Below, piece after piece: positions 31,925-42,185 of a DNA stretch of 64,000 nt. How positions within the stretch are numbered: the stretch's first letter is position 1; every line of letters begins with the position of its first letter. The position numbers were made by a program, and so were the translations under genes. Source of the DNA: Atrina japonica (taxonomy: Eukaryota; Mollusca; Bivalvia; Pterioida; Pinnidae); assembly GCA_030159075.1 (NCBI GenBank), contig BROG01000465.1, positions 1 through 64,000 of the forward strand, read 5' to 3'. The notes under the pieces were generated by a model that was not told the origin of the DNA, searched no databases, and was given only the letters and a program-made list of their open reading frames with translations.

Positions 31925-32152
31925 ATTATAATATAAAAATTTCAGATATATGGGTGTATCTACCCTACTAAAATAACCTATCTGCACTAGTTTTTGCCAT
32001 GTATAGTCCAATCCACGTTCTGTGACAGTTGATGTAAACTTTTGATCATTATAAGAATGATTGAGTTTTAGCGGATATGATAGGCTTCAATAAAAAAAAT
32101 ACTGCTTACTGGATACTCGAACGTACAGTGAATATTATAAACATAATACCAT

Positions 32153-33330
32153 AGTTCATTTGATATACCTACAACGGATCCCGATTTCGACTTACCACAT
32201 TTATACTGGATACCTAAACTTCATAAAACCCAATATAAGCAAAGATACATAGCAGGATCCAGCAAATGTTCTACCAAGCCTTTATCTTTACTCACCAAGA
32301 TATTGACAGCCGCTAAGGAGAAACTTCAACAATACTGTACAGTTGCTTATTCCAGAAGCGGTGTAAATCAATGTGATACTTTAAAAATTCTAAACAGCTT
32401 GTAGAAAATTTGAAGGCACACAAATTTTTCTCGAATTCACAGTATCAAAACTTATGACTTCTCTACTCTTTACACTACTATTCCACATAAAAAATTAAAA
32501 GAAAGACTTTTCAGCATCAAAGCAACTGCTTTTATCACTAAAGGAGGATCCGAAAAAATATCTAGTGATTGGCTACAGGATACTTAGGTCAAACACCACT
32601 CTGATTCTACACATAAATATACTGAAGGATATAAAAAAACATGCTGTAATTTCTAATTAGACCTATATCACAATGTTCGGAGACGTGGTCTTTCAACAAA
32701 CTGTCGGGATTCCTTTGGGAACCAATTGTGCAACTTTATTGGCCGACCTGTTCCTTTATTCATACGAAGCAGACTTCATTCAGAAACTGCTGAATCAAAA
32801 GAAGAAAAAGTTAGCGTGTCCTTTAAATTTGACATTTAGATATATCGACGACGTTTTGACAATTAATAATGACAATTTTCATACGTATGATGCGATATAT
32901 CCCAGCGAACTAGAAATTAAAGATATTGAATCAAGCACACACGCTTCATACTTAGACATTTTACTTCATATAAACACAGACGGGAAATTAGCAGCTATGC
33001 TATGATAAACGCGACGATTTTCGGCCCATCGTACATTTTCCACATTTAAGTATTATATCCCTCAGTCACCGGATATGGATTTATATTTCACAAATGATCC
33101 GATATGCAGGGCGTGCAGAACATATAAAGATTTCATATACAGACTTAAACTACTCACTGAACAAATTATTGACACAGGGATATCGAAAACCGCGTTTAAT
33201 GTCAACGTTCGCGTTTATGGTCGGTATAATAGTCTTGTTTGCGACTACTCTGTTTCACTAAGTGAAATGTTGAGTTGCCTTTTCGTTGGCGGTTGTTGAG
33301 ACGTCTGTACCAGTTGTGACGAGGGTATAA
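32153..33330 (+). mobile_element. PLE family A copy, frame-broken
   Basis: Starts in the conserved N-terminal RT block (LHKTQYKQRYIAGSSKCSTK-like) and continues through motif A (YDFSTLYTTIPH), motif B, the YIDD motif and the FYGRY-like C-terminus, but stops soon after the RT end (about 33330) where a CTAG-type tandem repeat begins. Several 1-2 nt indels break the frame. It lies between a + strand hammerhead array ending at 31935 and a - strand array starting at 33458. A short - strand hammerhead-unit fragment (32131-32152) abuts its left edge. Confidence 0.8.
32673..33005 (+). pseudogene. PLE reverse transcriptase core fragment
   Basis: 110-residue open segment with motif B (GIPLGTNCATLLADLFLYSY; P and M replaced by T and L against other copies) and the catalytic RYIDDVLTIN motif. 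It ends at a TGA caused by a small deletion relative to 42827-43471. Nuclear copying enzyme for a retroelement. This copy cannot make full RT. Confidence 0.8.
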
Positions 33331-33450
33331 CACCTAGTTTTACCTCAGTTAAACAATGCTTTCCTCCCGTGAAACCTAGTTTTCCTCTGTATATCATTGC
33401 TTTGCTCCCAGTAAATGCGAGGTACGCCAAAAACTAGGTTTTGCTCAATT
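33330..33450. repeat. CTAG-type satellite fragment
   Basis: Degenerate units ACCTAGTTTTACCTCAGTTA, AAACCTAGTTTTCCTCTG and AAACTAGGTTTTGCTCAATT resemble the satellite at 10.2-11.4 kb. They lie directly against a - strand hammerhead unit. Confidence 0.6.
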
Positions 33451-33487
33451 AATTTGACTATTATAAAAATACTACCAAAGTTATAAT

Positions 33488-33533
33488 GCTCAAGACGATA
33501 CCGTTTCTGTCAATTAGGCTTCATCAGTTGAGC
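33488..33533 (-). ncRNA. Hammerhead ribozyme, core intact
   Basis: Helix I is GCTCAA/TTGAGC, CTGATGA and GAA are intact, and the cleavage C is present. Helix II carries one mismatch (GCC against GAC) and stem III is ACGGTATCGT. Confidence 0.7.
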
Positions 33534-33820
33534 TCCAATTTAAAAGTTATGTGTAAAGAGAGAGTGGTATTATATTAATATCTAAAAGTATAGCCGAAAT
33601 CCGTCGTAACCACTGTAAAAATGACTATCTTAGATTTAGAAAAAAATTGGAATTTAAATGATGTTACACAGTGCCAAATATTACTTTAGTATCTTGTACA
33701 GCTGGTACCAAAATACCAGGTACTAGGTTTATGTTTACCCTCGGGGACTCAAATGGTCCACCAGCATTGGCAACAACCTAGTGGTTATAAATATTATAAA
33801 CATACTACCAAAGTTATAAT

Positions 33821-33866
33821 GCTCAAAACAATACCGTTTCTGTCAATTCGACTTCATCAGGTGAGC
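33821..33866 (-). ncRNA. Hammerhead ribozyme, variant
   Basis: The core CTGATGA and GAA are intact and the cleavage-site base is U, which is still allowed. Helix I has one mismatch (GCTCAC). Confidence 0.65.
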
Positions 33867-34084
33867 TCCAATTTAAAAATTATGTGTATTTTCTAAAGAG
33901 AAAGTGGTATTATACAAATCGAAATAATATCTCTAAAAGGTTCTAAGAGTAACCACTGTAAAAATGACTATCTTAGATTTAGATAAAAAATTGAATTTAA
34001 ATGATGTTAACAGTGCCAAATATTACTTTAGTATAAGATGAACAGCTGGTACCAAAATACCAGGATAATCACTTGTATGATATT

Positions 34085-34540
34085 ACATCATAATCCGACA
34101 ATTTCTTAATTAGTGTTTTACATCATAATATTAATATACTATAATTCGACACTTTCTTAGGCCAATTTTTACATCTGGCGTGTCGGAAATATCTGTATGA
34201 CCCGTTTAAGTCACTGGTACCATGGTACACTTTCTTGTGTAGGTTTTTACATCGTAATTAATCTGACATTTCTTTGATAAGTTTTTACACTATGATACGA
34301 CACTTACTTTGGTGGGCTTTTTCAAAATAAATCTATACTTTATTAGGTAGGTTTTTATATCTGGCGTGGGAGACATACCCGTACGACGCTTTCTCCAGTC
34401 ATTGGTACAGAAAGATCAATAACCGTGCATCAATTTGAAATGGATAGTCAGTTGTATTATATGACATTATAATCCGACACTTTGTTTTGTAGGTTTTTAC
34501 ATCAGACTCCGACACTTTTTTAGGTAGGATTTTCGATCCG
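34085..34540. repeat. Degenerate ~35-40 bp tandem repeat
   Basis: Repeated blocks of the form CCGACACTTTCTTAGG followed by TAGGTTTTTACATC. They occur about eight times with strong drift and a longer period that includes ATCTGGCGTG(T/G)(C/G). Confidence 0.6.
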
Positions 34541-34544
34541 GTTT

Positions 34545-34920
34545 GTGTAATGCTAGGTGGACAAAAATGGGAATCATTTAACTAAAATTTTAACCATTTA
34601 CTTTAAAATCCTTTACACATTGATAGAACATAAAATATATAACCAACCGCATTAAATGTCGAATTTCTAGATGTTCGGTCCATCGTCTCTGATTTGTGAA
34701 GGATTGTCATTTAGCATTGGCAACATTCAACAAGAAAAATAACTAGTGAAGGCGATTCCACTTGTTCAAATATTACTGAAAATGTATTGAAGTAAAAAGT
34801 TTCTAAGTCTTATCCTGAGATAAGAAAAGGTAAATAGTGCTAAATCAGTATACAAACAAAAAACTTCAACAGGGCAAGCCTTGAAAGAACTTGAACACAA
34901 ATACAATCAACTATCAATAT
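34545..34920. other. Gene-free stretch
   Basis: Nothing recognised. Confidence 0.4.
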
Positions 34921-34925
34921 GTAAA

Positions 34926-34988
34926 ACACATACACACACACACACACACTCTCTCTCTCTCTCTCTCTCTCTTGTCTCTCCCTCTCTC
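34926..34988. repeat. (CA)n/(CT)n microsatellite
   Basis: ACAC run followed by CTCT run. Confidence 0.95.
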
Positions 34989-35123
34989 TTGTGTAATCAT
35001 TGCTGATTACACACTGACGTCATACGTTGCTGAAGGGTCTAATTTTGAGCGATTTTCTTTACAGATTTACCTGATGATTGAAAAGTTAAGATAAGCTTCA
35101 ATCCGTATAACCCCGTATAAGAT

Positions 35124-35160
35124 TCTTCAGTAGGACGTTAAACAACAATACAATATTATT
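35124..35160 (+). repeat. SINE tail fragment
   Basis: GATTCTTCAGTAGGACGTTA followed by AACAACAATACAATA matches only the 3' tail of the MetaSINE-like family. Confidence 0.5.
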
Positions 35161-35164
35161 TATT

Positions 35165-36110
35165 AGAGTCACATTCATCTAAATATATGAGAACGTCTCT
35201 CCCACACCAATACGTGGTAGTCATTCAGTACTTATTTCTAAAGTAGACTTAATAAAATTCATATAACATGGTGGTTGGAGTTTTGCTGAACCTGTTCTTT
35301 GAAATGGACGAGTTTAAAGTTTAGGTAATTTAGCATAACATTAAATTTGCACCGGCAAGACCAATCGTTCCTATTTGTCACTATACATAATAGAATATCC
35401 AGTGGTCCCGTTCTTGTTCTTATTCGAGAGAAATTGATTAGTCCGATTACCAGAAAAAGGCAGCAATTGTTGTTGTTTTCTGTGTAATTGTATTGGTTAA
35501 TTTCTCCTAGTATGAATAATTGCCAAGACAAAACTTATTTGAGTATGATGAGGGTCCGAGAGTAATTACTGGACATGAAGGATTAATGGAAGCCATTAGT
35601 TAGCGAAGTCAGTGTTTCTAATGGGTTTGTTTTCAGTATTTATTACATCTCTACTTATCATTAAACATTAATCATTAAACTAGCTTACTGCCTAGAAATC
35701 GCTGAAAATGGCTATTTACCAATATAACATTGCGTAAGTTTGGATATTATTTTCCTGTGGGCGGGGCGTTACGTGTTAGCTAATCAGAGCATTTCGATCT
35801 CAGTTTTCACCGACCACACGGCAAATAAACAAATTTATTACTATGGTGGCTTCCAGATTCACCGAGGAGAACGGATGAAAATCACAAAAACTTCCAAATC
35901 GTTTAAAGCCTCACTCGAATGAAATGTTTCTTTCGGTATAAAAATAACAATTCAAGTATACAAGGGAGTTAGTAATATTCTGGTTCCCAAAGACCATACC
36001 TATTTCCCTCGAGGAGAAATAGGTCAAGTAATGTGGAATCAACATCATCACAAAATACGCTATAAATGTGATATAAAAAGATTAAGATGTTTGTAATGTA
36101 TTAAAAGAGC
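35165..36110. other. Gene-free stretch
   Basis: No gene supported. A GC-rich TGGGCGGGGCGTTACGTG at about 35758-35775 stands out from the AT-rich background but no gene start is attached. Confidence 0.35.
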
Positions 36111-36112
36111 GA

Positions 36113-36231
<119 letters not shown>

Positions 36232-37140
36232 TGACATATTATCTGTGCACGGCCCCATAGGGACACTAAAGGTCAACGTTACATCGAAATAAGATTTACA
36301 TGTGGTCAAATAACACGAAACTATCTTTGAACGAGACAAAAATCTTCTATCGTAACATTTGCGAACTTGCAATTGGTTATCCATACTTAAAGCAAATCCC
36401 ATTAGCACAGACAGACATTCTCCCCATGCATATTGTCGTCTTTGTCTTTTTCCCAGTTGAATAAGAAACTTTACATCATTCATCTATAAATTACCCATTT
36501 CCCCTTGAAACATTTGCATTATCTCGATTAACATCTATGTAATAAAATGTCTATTTTTTTCAACCTTTAGTAATGTTTGATCTATTCTATACATTAAGCA
36601 GTCATTAAAGATTACAATGATGAAAATTCAAACAATCAAAGCAAACAGACATGTATTTGTTATTTATAGGATAGGTTTGTTTTGTAATGTAGGATCAAGT
36701 GCAGAGAGGACAATGTCTAAACCACAAACTCAATTTGTTTAATAGGAGTGGTTCTTTAGTGCAGCAGAATTTTTTTTAATTAAAATGAACATTTATCGAT
36801 ACCTTACGGGAAAGACAATGTTTGGCAAATGATTTAAATAAATAGTGCTTTACACTCTAACACATATCATGAACCATATTAAGTGTTCCATATGGTAGTG
36901 TAAAGGGTACTGCATTTTAAAACTGGAATTGTTGTGAATTACAGGGCGATGCTCTAACCACTCTAGCCAGATACTTCGTTAATCATTAAACCAACTTTAG
37001 ATAAATCTCACGAAATAAGTATTCCAATATACACTATTTGTTTTGCGTCATGTAGTGGTCGCAGAAGTAAATATTCGCATTTGATGTTTTATATGACGCC
37101 ATATACAATTTCTTTAACCTTCTTCTAAGCACTTGCAGGG
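36232..37140. other. Gene-free stretch
   Basis: No gene. At about 36940-36982 the - strand has TGGCTAGAGTGGTTAGAGCA, an A-box-like SINE-head remnant. Confidence 0.4.
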
Positions 37141-37142
37141 GA

Positions 37143-37337
37143 AAACATTTGCTAGTGCTTAGAATATCGCGCTTTAAACCATAATGTCTCTCATATCAGG
37201 TCAACGCCGACTGAAGGCAAAAATCTAAGATGATTTCTTGAGAAACATTTCCAGTTAATTTGCGGAAGGTGGGTGGTCTCTTCCCGGGTAAATTACAACC
37301 AGATCCCCCCAATAAAAAAGACCGTCACCATATAGCT
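37143..37337 (+). mobile_element. tRNA-derived SINE, second family, 3'-truncated
   Basis: Same body as 2225-2475 (CGCGCTTTAAACCATAATG, GTGGTCTCTTCCCGGGTAA, CACCATATAG). It stops abruptly where a - strand hammerhead unit begins, so one element interrupts or joins the other. Confidence 0.6.
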
Positions 37338-37365
37338 ATTATAAACATAATACCAAAGTTATAAT

Positions 37366-37411
37366 GCTCAAGACGATATCGTTTCTGTCAATTAGACTTC
37401 ATCAGTTGAGC
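37366..37411 (-). ncRNA. Hammerhead ribozyme type I, intact
   Basis: On the - strand helix I GCTCAA/TTGAGC, core CTGATGA and GAA, helix II GTC/GAC with a TAATT loop, stem III ACGATATCGT, and the cleavage C are all present. Confidence 0.85.
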
Positions 37412-37721
37412 TCCAATTTGAAAGTATGTGTATTATCTAAATATAAAGTGGTATTATACAAGGCCAAATAATATCTCTAAAAGTATAGCCGAAATCCGTC
37501 TAAGAGTAACCACTGAAAAAAATGATTATCTTAGCTTTAGAAAATTTTCGAATTTAAATGGTGTTAACAGTGCCAAAAATTACTATAGTATAAGATGAAC
37601 AGCTGGTACCGAAATACCAGGTACTAGGTTTATTTATACCCTCGGGGACTCAAACGGTTCACCAACAGTGGCAACGACCTAATAGTTACAAATATTATAA
37701 ACATAATGCAAAAGTTATAAT

Positions 37722-37767
37722 GCTCAATACGATATCGTTTCTGTCAATTAGACTTCAATAGTTGAGC
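37722..37767 (-). ncRNA. Hammerhead ribozyme, core mutated
   Basis: Helices are conserved but the core reads CTATTGA and the cleavage-site base is A. Predicted inactive. Confidence 0.6.
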
Positions 37768-38279
37768 TCCAATTTGAACAGTGCCAAAAATTACTTTAGT
37801 ATAACTGAATAATTTTGGTCGGGACGTAAACACCAATAATACTAACAACACTTTTAAAATATTTAAATATTTCTATGGTATACATTTAACATAATTAATC
37901 TATAACTTGCTCATTTCTCTTGAAACATTTTTACTATCGCTAAAAACGGGCACACATTAAAATATCTATATTTTTTCTTCGGTAGTAAAACTGATTTATT
38001 TAATAAACTTGGCAGTATCTGGAAATATTAACAATGACGGAAAATGAAGCAATTAAATTGATAACTGTGTATTTGGAAATTGTGTCGAAATATATATTGT
38101 TTATTTATCACACACAACGCAACAGCATCATGCAGCATAAGACAATCCGAACCTCTGCCTGTAACAATTATTTGATAAGAGATATCAGGTATACACTAGT
38201 ACCATACTGTTCACTATTAAATCAACAGACCATGCGCTGCTCTCATATGCTGACTACAATACTTTTTCGAGGTGGAGAA

Positions 38280-38700
38280 AGTAAAAATGAATAAGTACCA
38301 ATTGGTAATCGAAACTCCAAGTCCATTACAACACGACGAATTAGATATGTAAAAAATCGCGAATCCCAAACGGGATAGGACCAGGTGTCCGGAAGGAGTC
38401 AGCATCCCCTGCTGGTATGCCACACCCGTCGCAAATGTCACATGGAAACCATTCTAGTTCCATGAAAAGGACTGCTGTCGTGTTCCAGAATGCTATCTAA
38501 CATTCCTGAGCGAAAGGACTTCGAATTACAGAGATACCCGTATCGACCATAACACGTCTTAAACGACGATTTCAAGCGTTCAGCAACGTAATCTATTGTA
38601 AGTAGTGTAATGGCGAGATACCCGTATTGACCATAACACGTCTTAAACGACGATTTCAAGCGTTCACCAACGTAACCTTGTGTAAATAGTTTAATGGCGA
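38280..38700 (-). mobile_element. PLE family B RT C-terminus with 84-bp duplication, plus 3' block
   Basis: On the - strand the C-terminal RT signature appears twice in frame: LKSSFKTCYGQYGYL and LKSSFKTCYGRYGYL, because 38531-38614 and 38615-38698 are near-identical 84-bp (28-codon) tandem copies. An ILEHDSSPF-like end follows, and then the family B 3' block (CCGGACACCTGGTCCTATCC on the - strand, to about 38285). Confidence 0.7.
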
Positions 38701-39400
38701 GTCGTTTCGTTCTCTGAATAAAACATTCATAAGAAGAGAATGCAATAGGCAGGAGAAGATGGAATATTACTACTTAGAAACGGTGTTCGTGATATGGAAA
38801 TTGAAATCGTTGCGTTTGTCATAAAGGGGTGTGTGAAGTTGACCGTCCTTTTCAAGTATGAAAATAAACACAAAAAAGCAATATTATTTTGAAAATATGT
38901 TTATTTTCTTATTTCTTATTTTTATTGTGGGGCTATGGCTGTACTCAGCTTAAATATGAAGCGAGTACCCAAGTTGAGACCTATGGGCAGCCCAAGAAAT
39001 ATTAATATGCAAAAATGATAATGTTTAAGTCTTAACTCCGAGACCGTTCGAACAGAGTAAATATAAATAGCGTCTGAAAATGACGGAAACTGATAGAGAA
39101 ATTAACAATTCACAGACTTTAATGAATCAAGGGTTGATGTGACATCTGGTCCAATCTCAACCACTCAGCACTGTCTGAGTAATTTACAGTGAAATTAAGA
39201 GAGGGACGGAGGGTAGAAAATTTCCAAGTGAACTGACACATGTCGCAAAGCTCTCATGTGCTTCATATATACTTGTGTTTCTCTATATGCATCGTATTCG
39301 ATCCATTGTCATTTACTTTAGGATTAAACACCTTTCACCTCTATTTCTGCGACCGAGTTCTCATGTTCGGAATTCTAATTACCACTATCGAAACATTCAT
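38700..39400. other. Gene-free stretch
   Basis: Nothing recognised. Confidence 0.4.
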
Positions 39401-39404
39401 TTAT

Positions 39405-39475
39405 GTGAATGCGTAGATGGCCAAGTGGTTAGGAAGACGTGTATGAGAGCCAGGCGATTGGTAATGTATATAAAT
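39405..39475 (+). repeat. tRNA-like sequence (A box half)
   Basis: GAATGCGTAGATGGCCAAGT then GGTTAGGA and CAGGCGATTGGT match the tRNA-like core of the hairpin at 13261-13405. The B-box half is missing. Confidence 0.55.
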
Positions 39476-39489
39476 GTCGTAAATATTAA

Positions 39490-40070
39490 CACTGGGACAA
39501 TGGAGAGAATGCTTTATATATATATATATAACACGTCATTACATCATGTACAAAATATTATTTAAGGAAAATAAATGTTTAATAAAATGCTGTAAATGAG
39601 TAGGATGTTGCACACAAATACTTTGATTTAACTTCTAGACTGACAATTTGAAGTCGTGTATTGATATCATTGTTAGAAGCATGTAACAAATCACACCTTA
39701 CTTTTTCTAACAGGTGTAAATATCAATTAATGTTATTCATTATATATGTAAATACCATGATATAATGACAACAGGTTTGTTCCTGATAAAGTGTGAAGTT
39801 TATTTACCTAAATTTGGATCCATTGTCTTTCATTAATACATTTAACAGATTCATTCATAAGAATTATTTATCACAGCGTAAGAAAAGTTCATACTTTGGT
39901 CTTTGTTCTAAGCCAGAGTTATCCTTCACAGATTTTTTTCTCGCTAAAACAAGTTATTTTTAATTTTCCGTAATTTCAGATAAACAGACAAAATAATCAC
40001 AAAGAACAGATCGTCATGGATGTATGATGTTGAACTATGTAATACGAGAGCAGAATATATCATTTAAGGA
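39490..40070. other. Gene-free stretch
   Basis: A short TA run near 39517-39530, otherwise nothing recognised. Confidence 0.4.
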
Positions 40071-40077
40071 CTCTCTC

Positions 40078-40079
40078 TT

Positions 40080-40174
<95 letters not shown>
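40078..40174. repeat. (CT)n then (TA)n microsatellite
   Basis: CT run of about 50 bp followed by TA run of about 42 bp, the same order as at 21051-21275. Confidence 0.97.
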
Positions 40175-40177
<3 letters not shown>

Positions 40178-40179
40178 CC

Positions 40180-40570
40180 GTTTATTCGCTAGGCATATTT
40201 TAGCAGTCATCAACATCTTAAAAATTATTTTACCTGATATAATTTCTTCTATTCATCAGTTTATAGATCTAGAGCAGCGGATTCCAAGATTCTAGCTGAT
40301 TTACTGAAAGATGCCATAGAAATTTAAACTGGCAATTTGGCTCCTTCATTGATACCTTTACAGCGATTGGTCAATATATAAAAATAATCAACAAATCAAA
40401 TGAATATTAAGCATTTATTTTAACCTGCGAAGTCGTACTTTTTTATTTAATTACAAGCATTGTTTCTCTTTCAGCGCGCTTGTCTTTATCGCTTCACGTT
40501 GATAAAGCTGCATAATGTACAACATAAAACGCAGCACTTAGTCATCTGTCTAAATGTTACATGATCTTGT
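40180..40570. other. Gene-free stretch
   Basis: Nothing recognised. Confidence 0.4.
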
Positions 40571-40716
40571 TATGACACTAGTATCTGTATACTTTGTATT
40601 TCTGATTAATTTAATACTAAAGAAATATTTGGAATAGACAGCATGGTTTCAATTTAATCCTCCTCAAATGCTAAAACAGTTATCTTTTTACATTGGTTAC
40701 TTTTAGAGTGATTTGG

Positions 40717-40982
40717 ATCCGGCCTGGCTCAGTTGGTAGCGCATTTGTCTCTTGATCGTGAGTTCAAGTCCAGCCGGCGGCAGGTGAAATTCCTGTCGTT
40801 CGGATGAGACAGTAAAAACGGAGTCCCCGTGTGTCACTCGTTCAAGAACCCTCACTGCTCAATGGCCGTAAGTTCCGACCATAGGCCAAAATTTGAAGCC
40901 CTTCACCGGCATTTGGTGACGTCTCCATATGAGTGAAAGATTCTTGAGTGGAAAGTTAAACAACAATAAACAACAAAACAAC
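40717..40982 (+). mobile_element. tRNA-derived SINE, full length (MetaSINE-like)
   Basis: The tRNA-derived head has an A box TGGCTCAGTTGG and B box GAGTTCAAGTCC. It is followed by the body blocks CGGATGAGACAGTAAAAACG, CCATAGGCCAAAATTTGAAG and a tail TTCTTGAGTGGAAAGTTAAA ending in CAACAATAAACAAC. Imperfect target duplications TTAGAGTGATTTGG (40703-40716) and TTAGATTGACTTAGG (40983-40997) flank it. It is transcribed by RNA polymerase III in principle and depends on a LINE in trans. Confidence 0.85.
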
Positions 40983-41076
40983 TTAGATTGACTTAGGAAT
41001 ACCATTGTCCTGGGTTTTTTTTGCCTTGCATGATACCACTTTTTGTTTCGGAACGCTTTATCTATTTTAAATTCCA

Positions 41077-41120
41077 GCTCAACTGATGAAGTTTTATTGA
41101 CAGAAACTATCGTCTTGATC
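41077..41120 (+). ncRNA. Hammerhead ribozyme, core intact
   Basis: Helix I GCTCAA/TTGATC has one mismatch. CTGATGA and GAA are intact, helix II is GTT/GAC with a G.U pair, stem III is AC/GT with a short loop, and the cleavage C is present. Confidence 0.7.
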
Positions 41121-41194
41121 ATTTGTTTTGACTCGTTTTTTTGCAAAACTATAACTTTGGTATTATGTTTATGAAATTTATAATGACCTGTCTA

Positions 41195-41540
41195 AATGTA
41201 TTCACAGTAGCTATATATTTTTTATCTTGTTTTACGGTTTCCTGTTTGCTTTTTATATTTGTTTTGGTTTTACTTTTATCTTTTATTTTCAATTAATTTA
41301 TTGATTGATATAATAACTTTGGGAGGATGTGTTTTCATTTGAAAAAGTATTTATGTAGAACTTTCAAAGAACATAAATAGTAAAACCTTGCTCAATATCC
41401 AATTTGCAGGTCCGACCAGAAAAAGTGATTGAGTAGAAATGTTTGCCTCTACCATAATAGCCTAACGATTGTAAAACGAAAGTTGTGTGGCTTTGATTAG
41501 ACCATATACCAATAGCAATATATGTAATCGAACTTATTAT
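41195..41540. other. Gene-free stretch
   Basis: T-rich, nothing recognised. Confidence 0.4.
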
Positions 41541-41544
41541 TTAC

Positions 41545-41862
41545 TTTCACAGGGATATCGAAAATTTCTCAAATTTCATGGTCTTAATAATAGTCTTGTT
41601 TGCAATTACTCTGTTTCAGTAAGTGAAATGTTGAGTTACCTGTTCGATGGCGGTTGTTAAGACGTATGTACCAAATGTGACGGGGATTCGTTCTTTATAT
41701 ATTTCATTTTGATTTAACTATGGACTCACGCCGGATGTGACCTGTCGACAGGGTATGCTTACTCCTCCATGGCACCTGATCCCACCTCTTAATTCCCAAA
41801 GACCCGTTGTTTATCTATTTTTACCAGATTTGTACCTATATCCTGAACATCCTATAAACTAG
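41545..41862 (+). mobile_element. PLE family A 3' end
   Basis: Covers the last RT codons (with a deletion around MSTFRKFYGRY) and the 3' block to CCTGAACATCCTATAAAC. It lacks the final ~30 bp of the element. Confidence 0.7.
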
Positions 41863-41864
41863 GC

Positions 41865-42183
41865 ACGAGGAATTTTAATGACAAATTCCACGCGAATTAC
41901 GAAAACAAAATCGCGAACATCCGTTATTCTGAATGGTATTAAGAACCTTCAGCGGTCGGAATTTCGATTTCCGGAACTCTCGAATCCTCGATCACTTAAA
42001 ACCTCGAAATGGTTCCGTGGACTTCGAAGTATTGAGAGAATCTATTGCTGGATGACATTAACAATGAACAGACTACAGCCTGTGACGGCCAATTAACATA
42101 TATCAATGTCTACTTATTTTCGAAAATTACGACCAATATAAAGCTATATTGTTCAATACATCAAACACGTATTTTTTTATTGA
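41865..42183. other. Intervening stretch with TCGAA-rich block
   Basis: 41878-42096 is open on the + strand but repeats short ATTCGCGAA, CCTCGAA and CTTCGAA words. This looks like a repeat-derived sequence, not a recognised protein. Confidence 0.35.
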
Positions 42184-42185
42184 AA

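Larger units (their letters stand above)
30085..31935 (+). mobile_element. Hammerhead retrozyme-like tandem array (+ strand)
   Basis: Five tandem units of a non-coding repeat, full length 400 bp, each ending in a hammerhead motif. After each hammerhead the unit reads CATTATAACTTTGGTATTAT, ACTAGGTCGTTGCCA, ACATAAACCTAGTACCTGGT, GACGGATTTCGGCTAT and TTGGAGCTCAACTGATGA. Hammerheads lie at 30466, 30750, 31139, 31539 and 31879. The 31139 and 31539 copies are intact and exactly 400 bp apart. The first unit has an internal 72-bp duplication (30307-30378/30379-30450) and others have deletions. No ORF is conserved. The tandem layout plus type I hammerheads fits retrozymes, small non-autonomous retroelements that circulate as self-cleaved circular RNA. 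Confidence 0.85.
33458..34066 (-). mobile_element. Hammerhead retrozyme-like array (- strand)
   Basis: Two tandem units on the - strand with the same body as the array at 30085, hammerheads at 33488-33533 and 33821-33866. The units are shortened (333 bp between hammerheads) and the second unit is cut off after the ACCAGGTA motif. Confidence 0.8.
37337..37803 (-). mobile_element. Hammerhead retrozyme-like array (- strand)
   Basis: One complete and one partial unit on the - strand with hammerheads 356 bp apart (37366 and 37722). The body matches the 30-32 kb array closely. The right end fuses to a short SINE-tail fragment (37812-37850). Confidence 0.8.
40576..41192 (+). mobile_element. Hammerhead retrozyme relic split by a SINE
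   Basis: The retrozyme body is recognisable at 40576-40716 (TTAATACTAAAGAAATATTTGG, GTTACTTTTAGAGTGATTTGG in separate blocks) and resumes at 40983 through the hammerhead to TTTGGTATTATGTTTATG. A SINE with target duplications lies between. It is a more diverged subfamily than the 30-kb array. Confidence 0.7.

Noticed and set aside
41878..42096. 72-codon frame between two PLE fragments
   Set aside because: Dominated by short TCGAA-type repeated words; probably repeat-derived.
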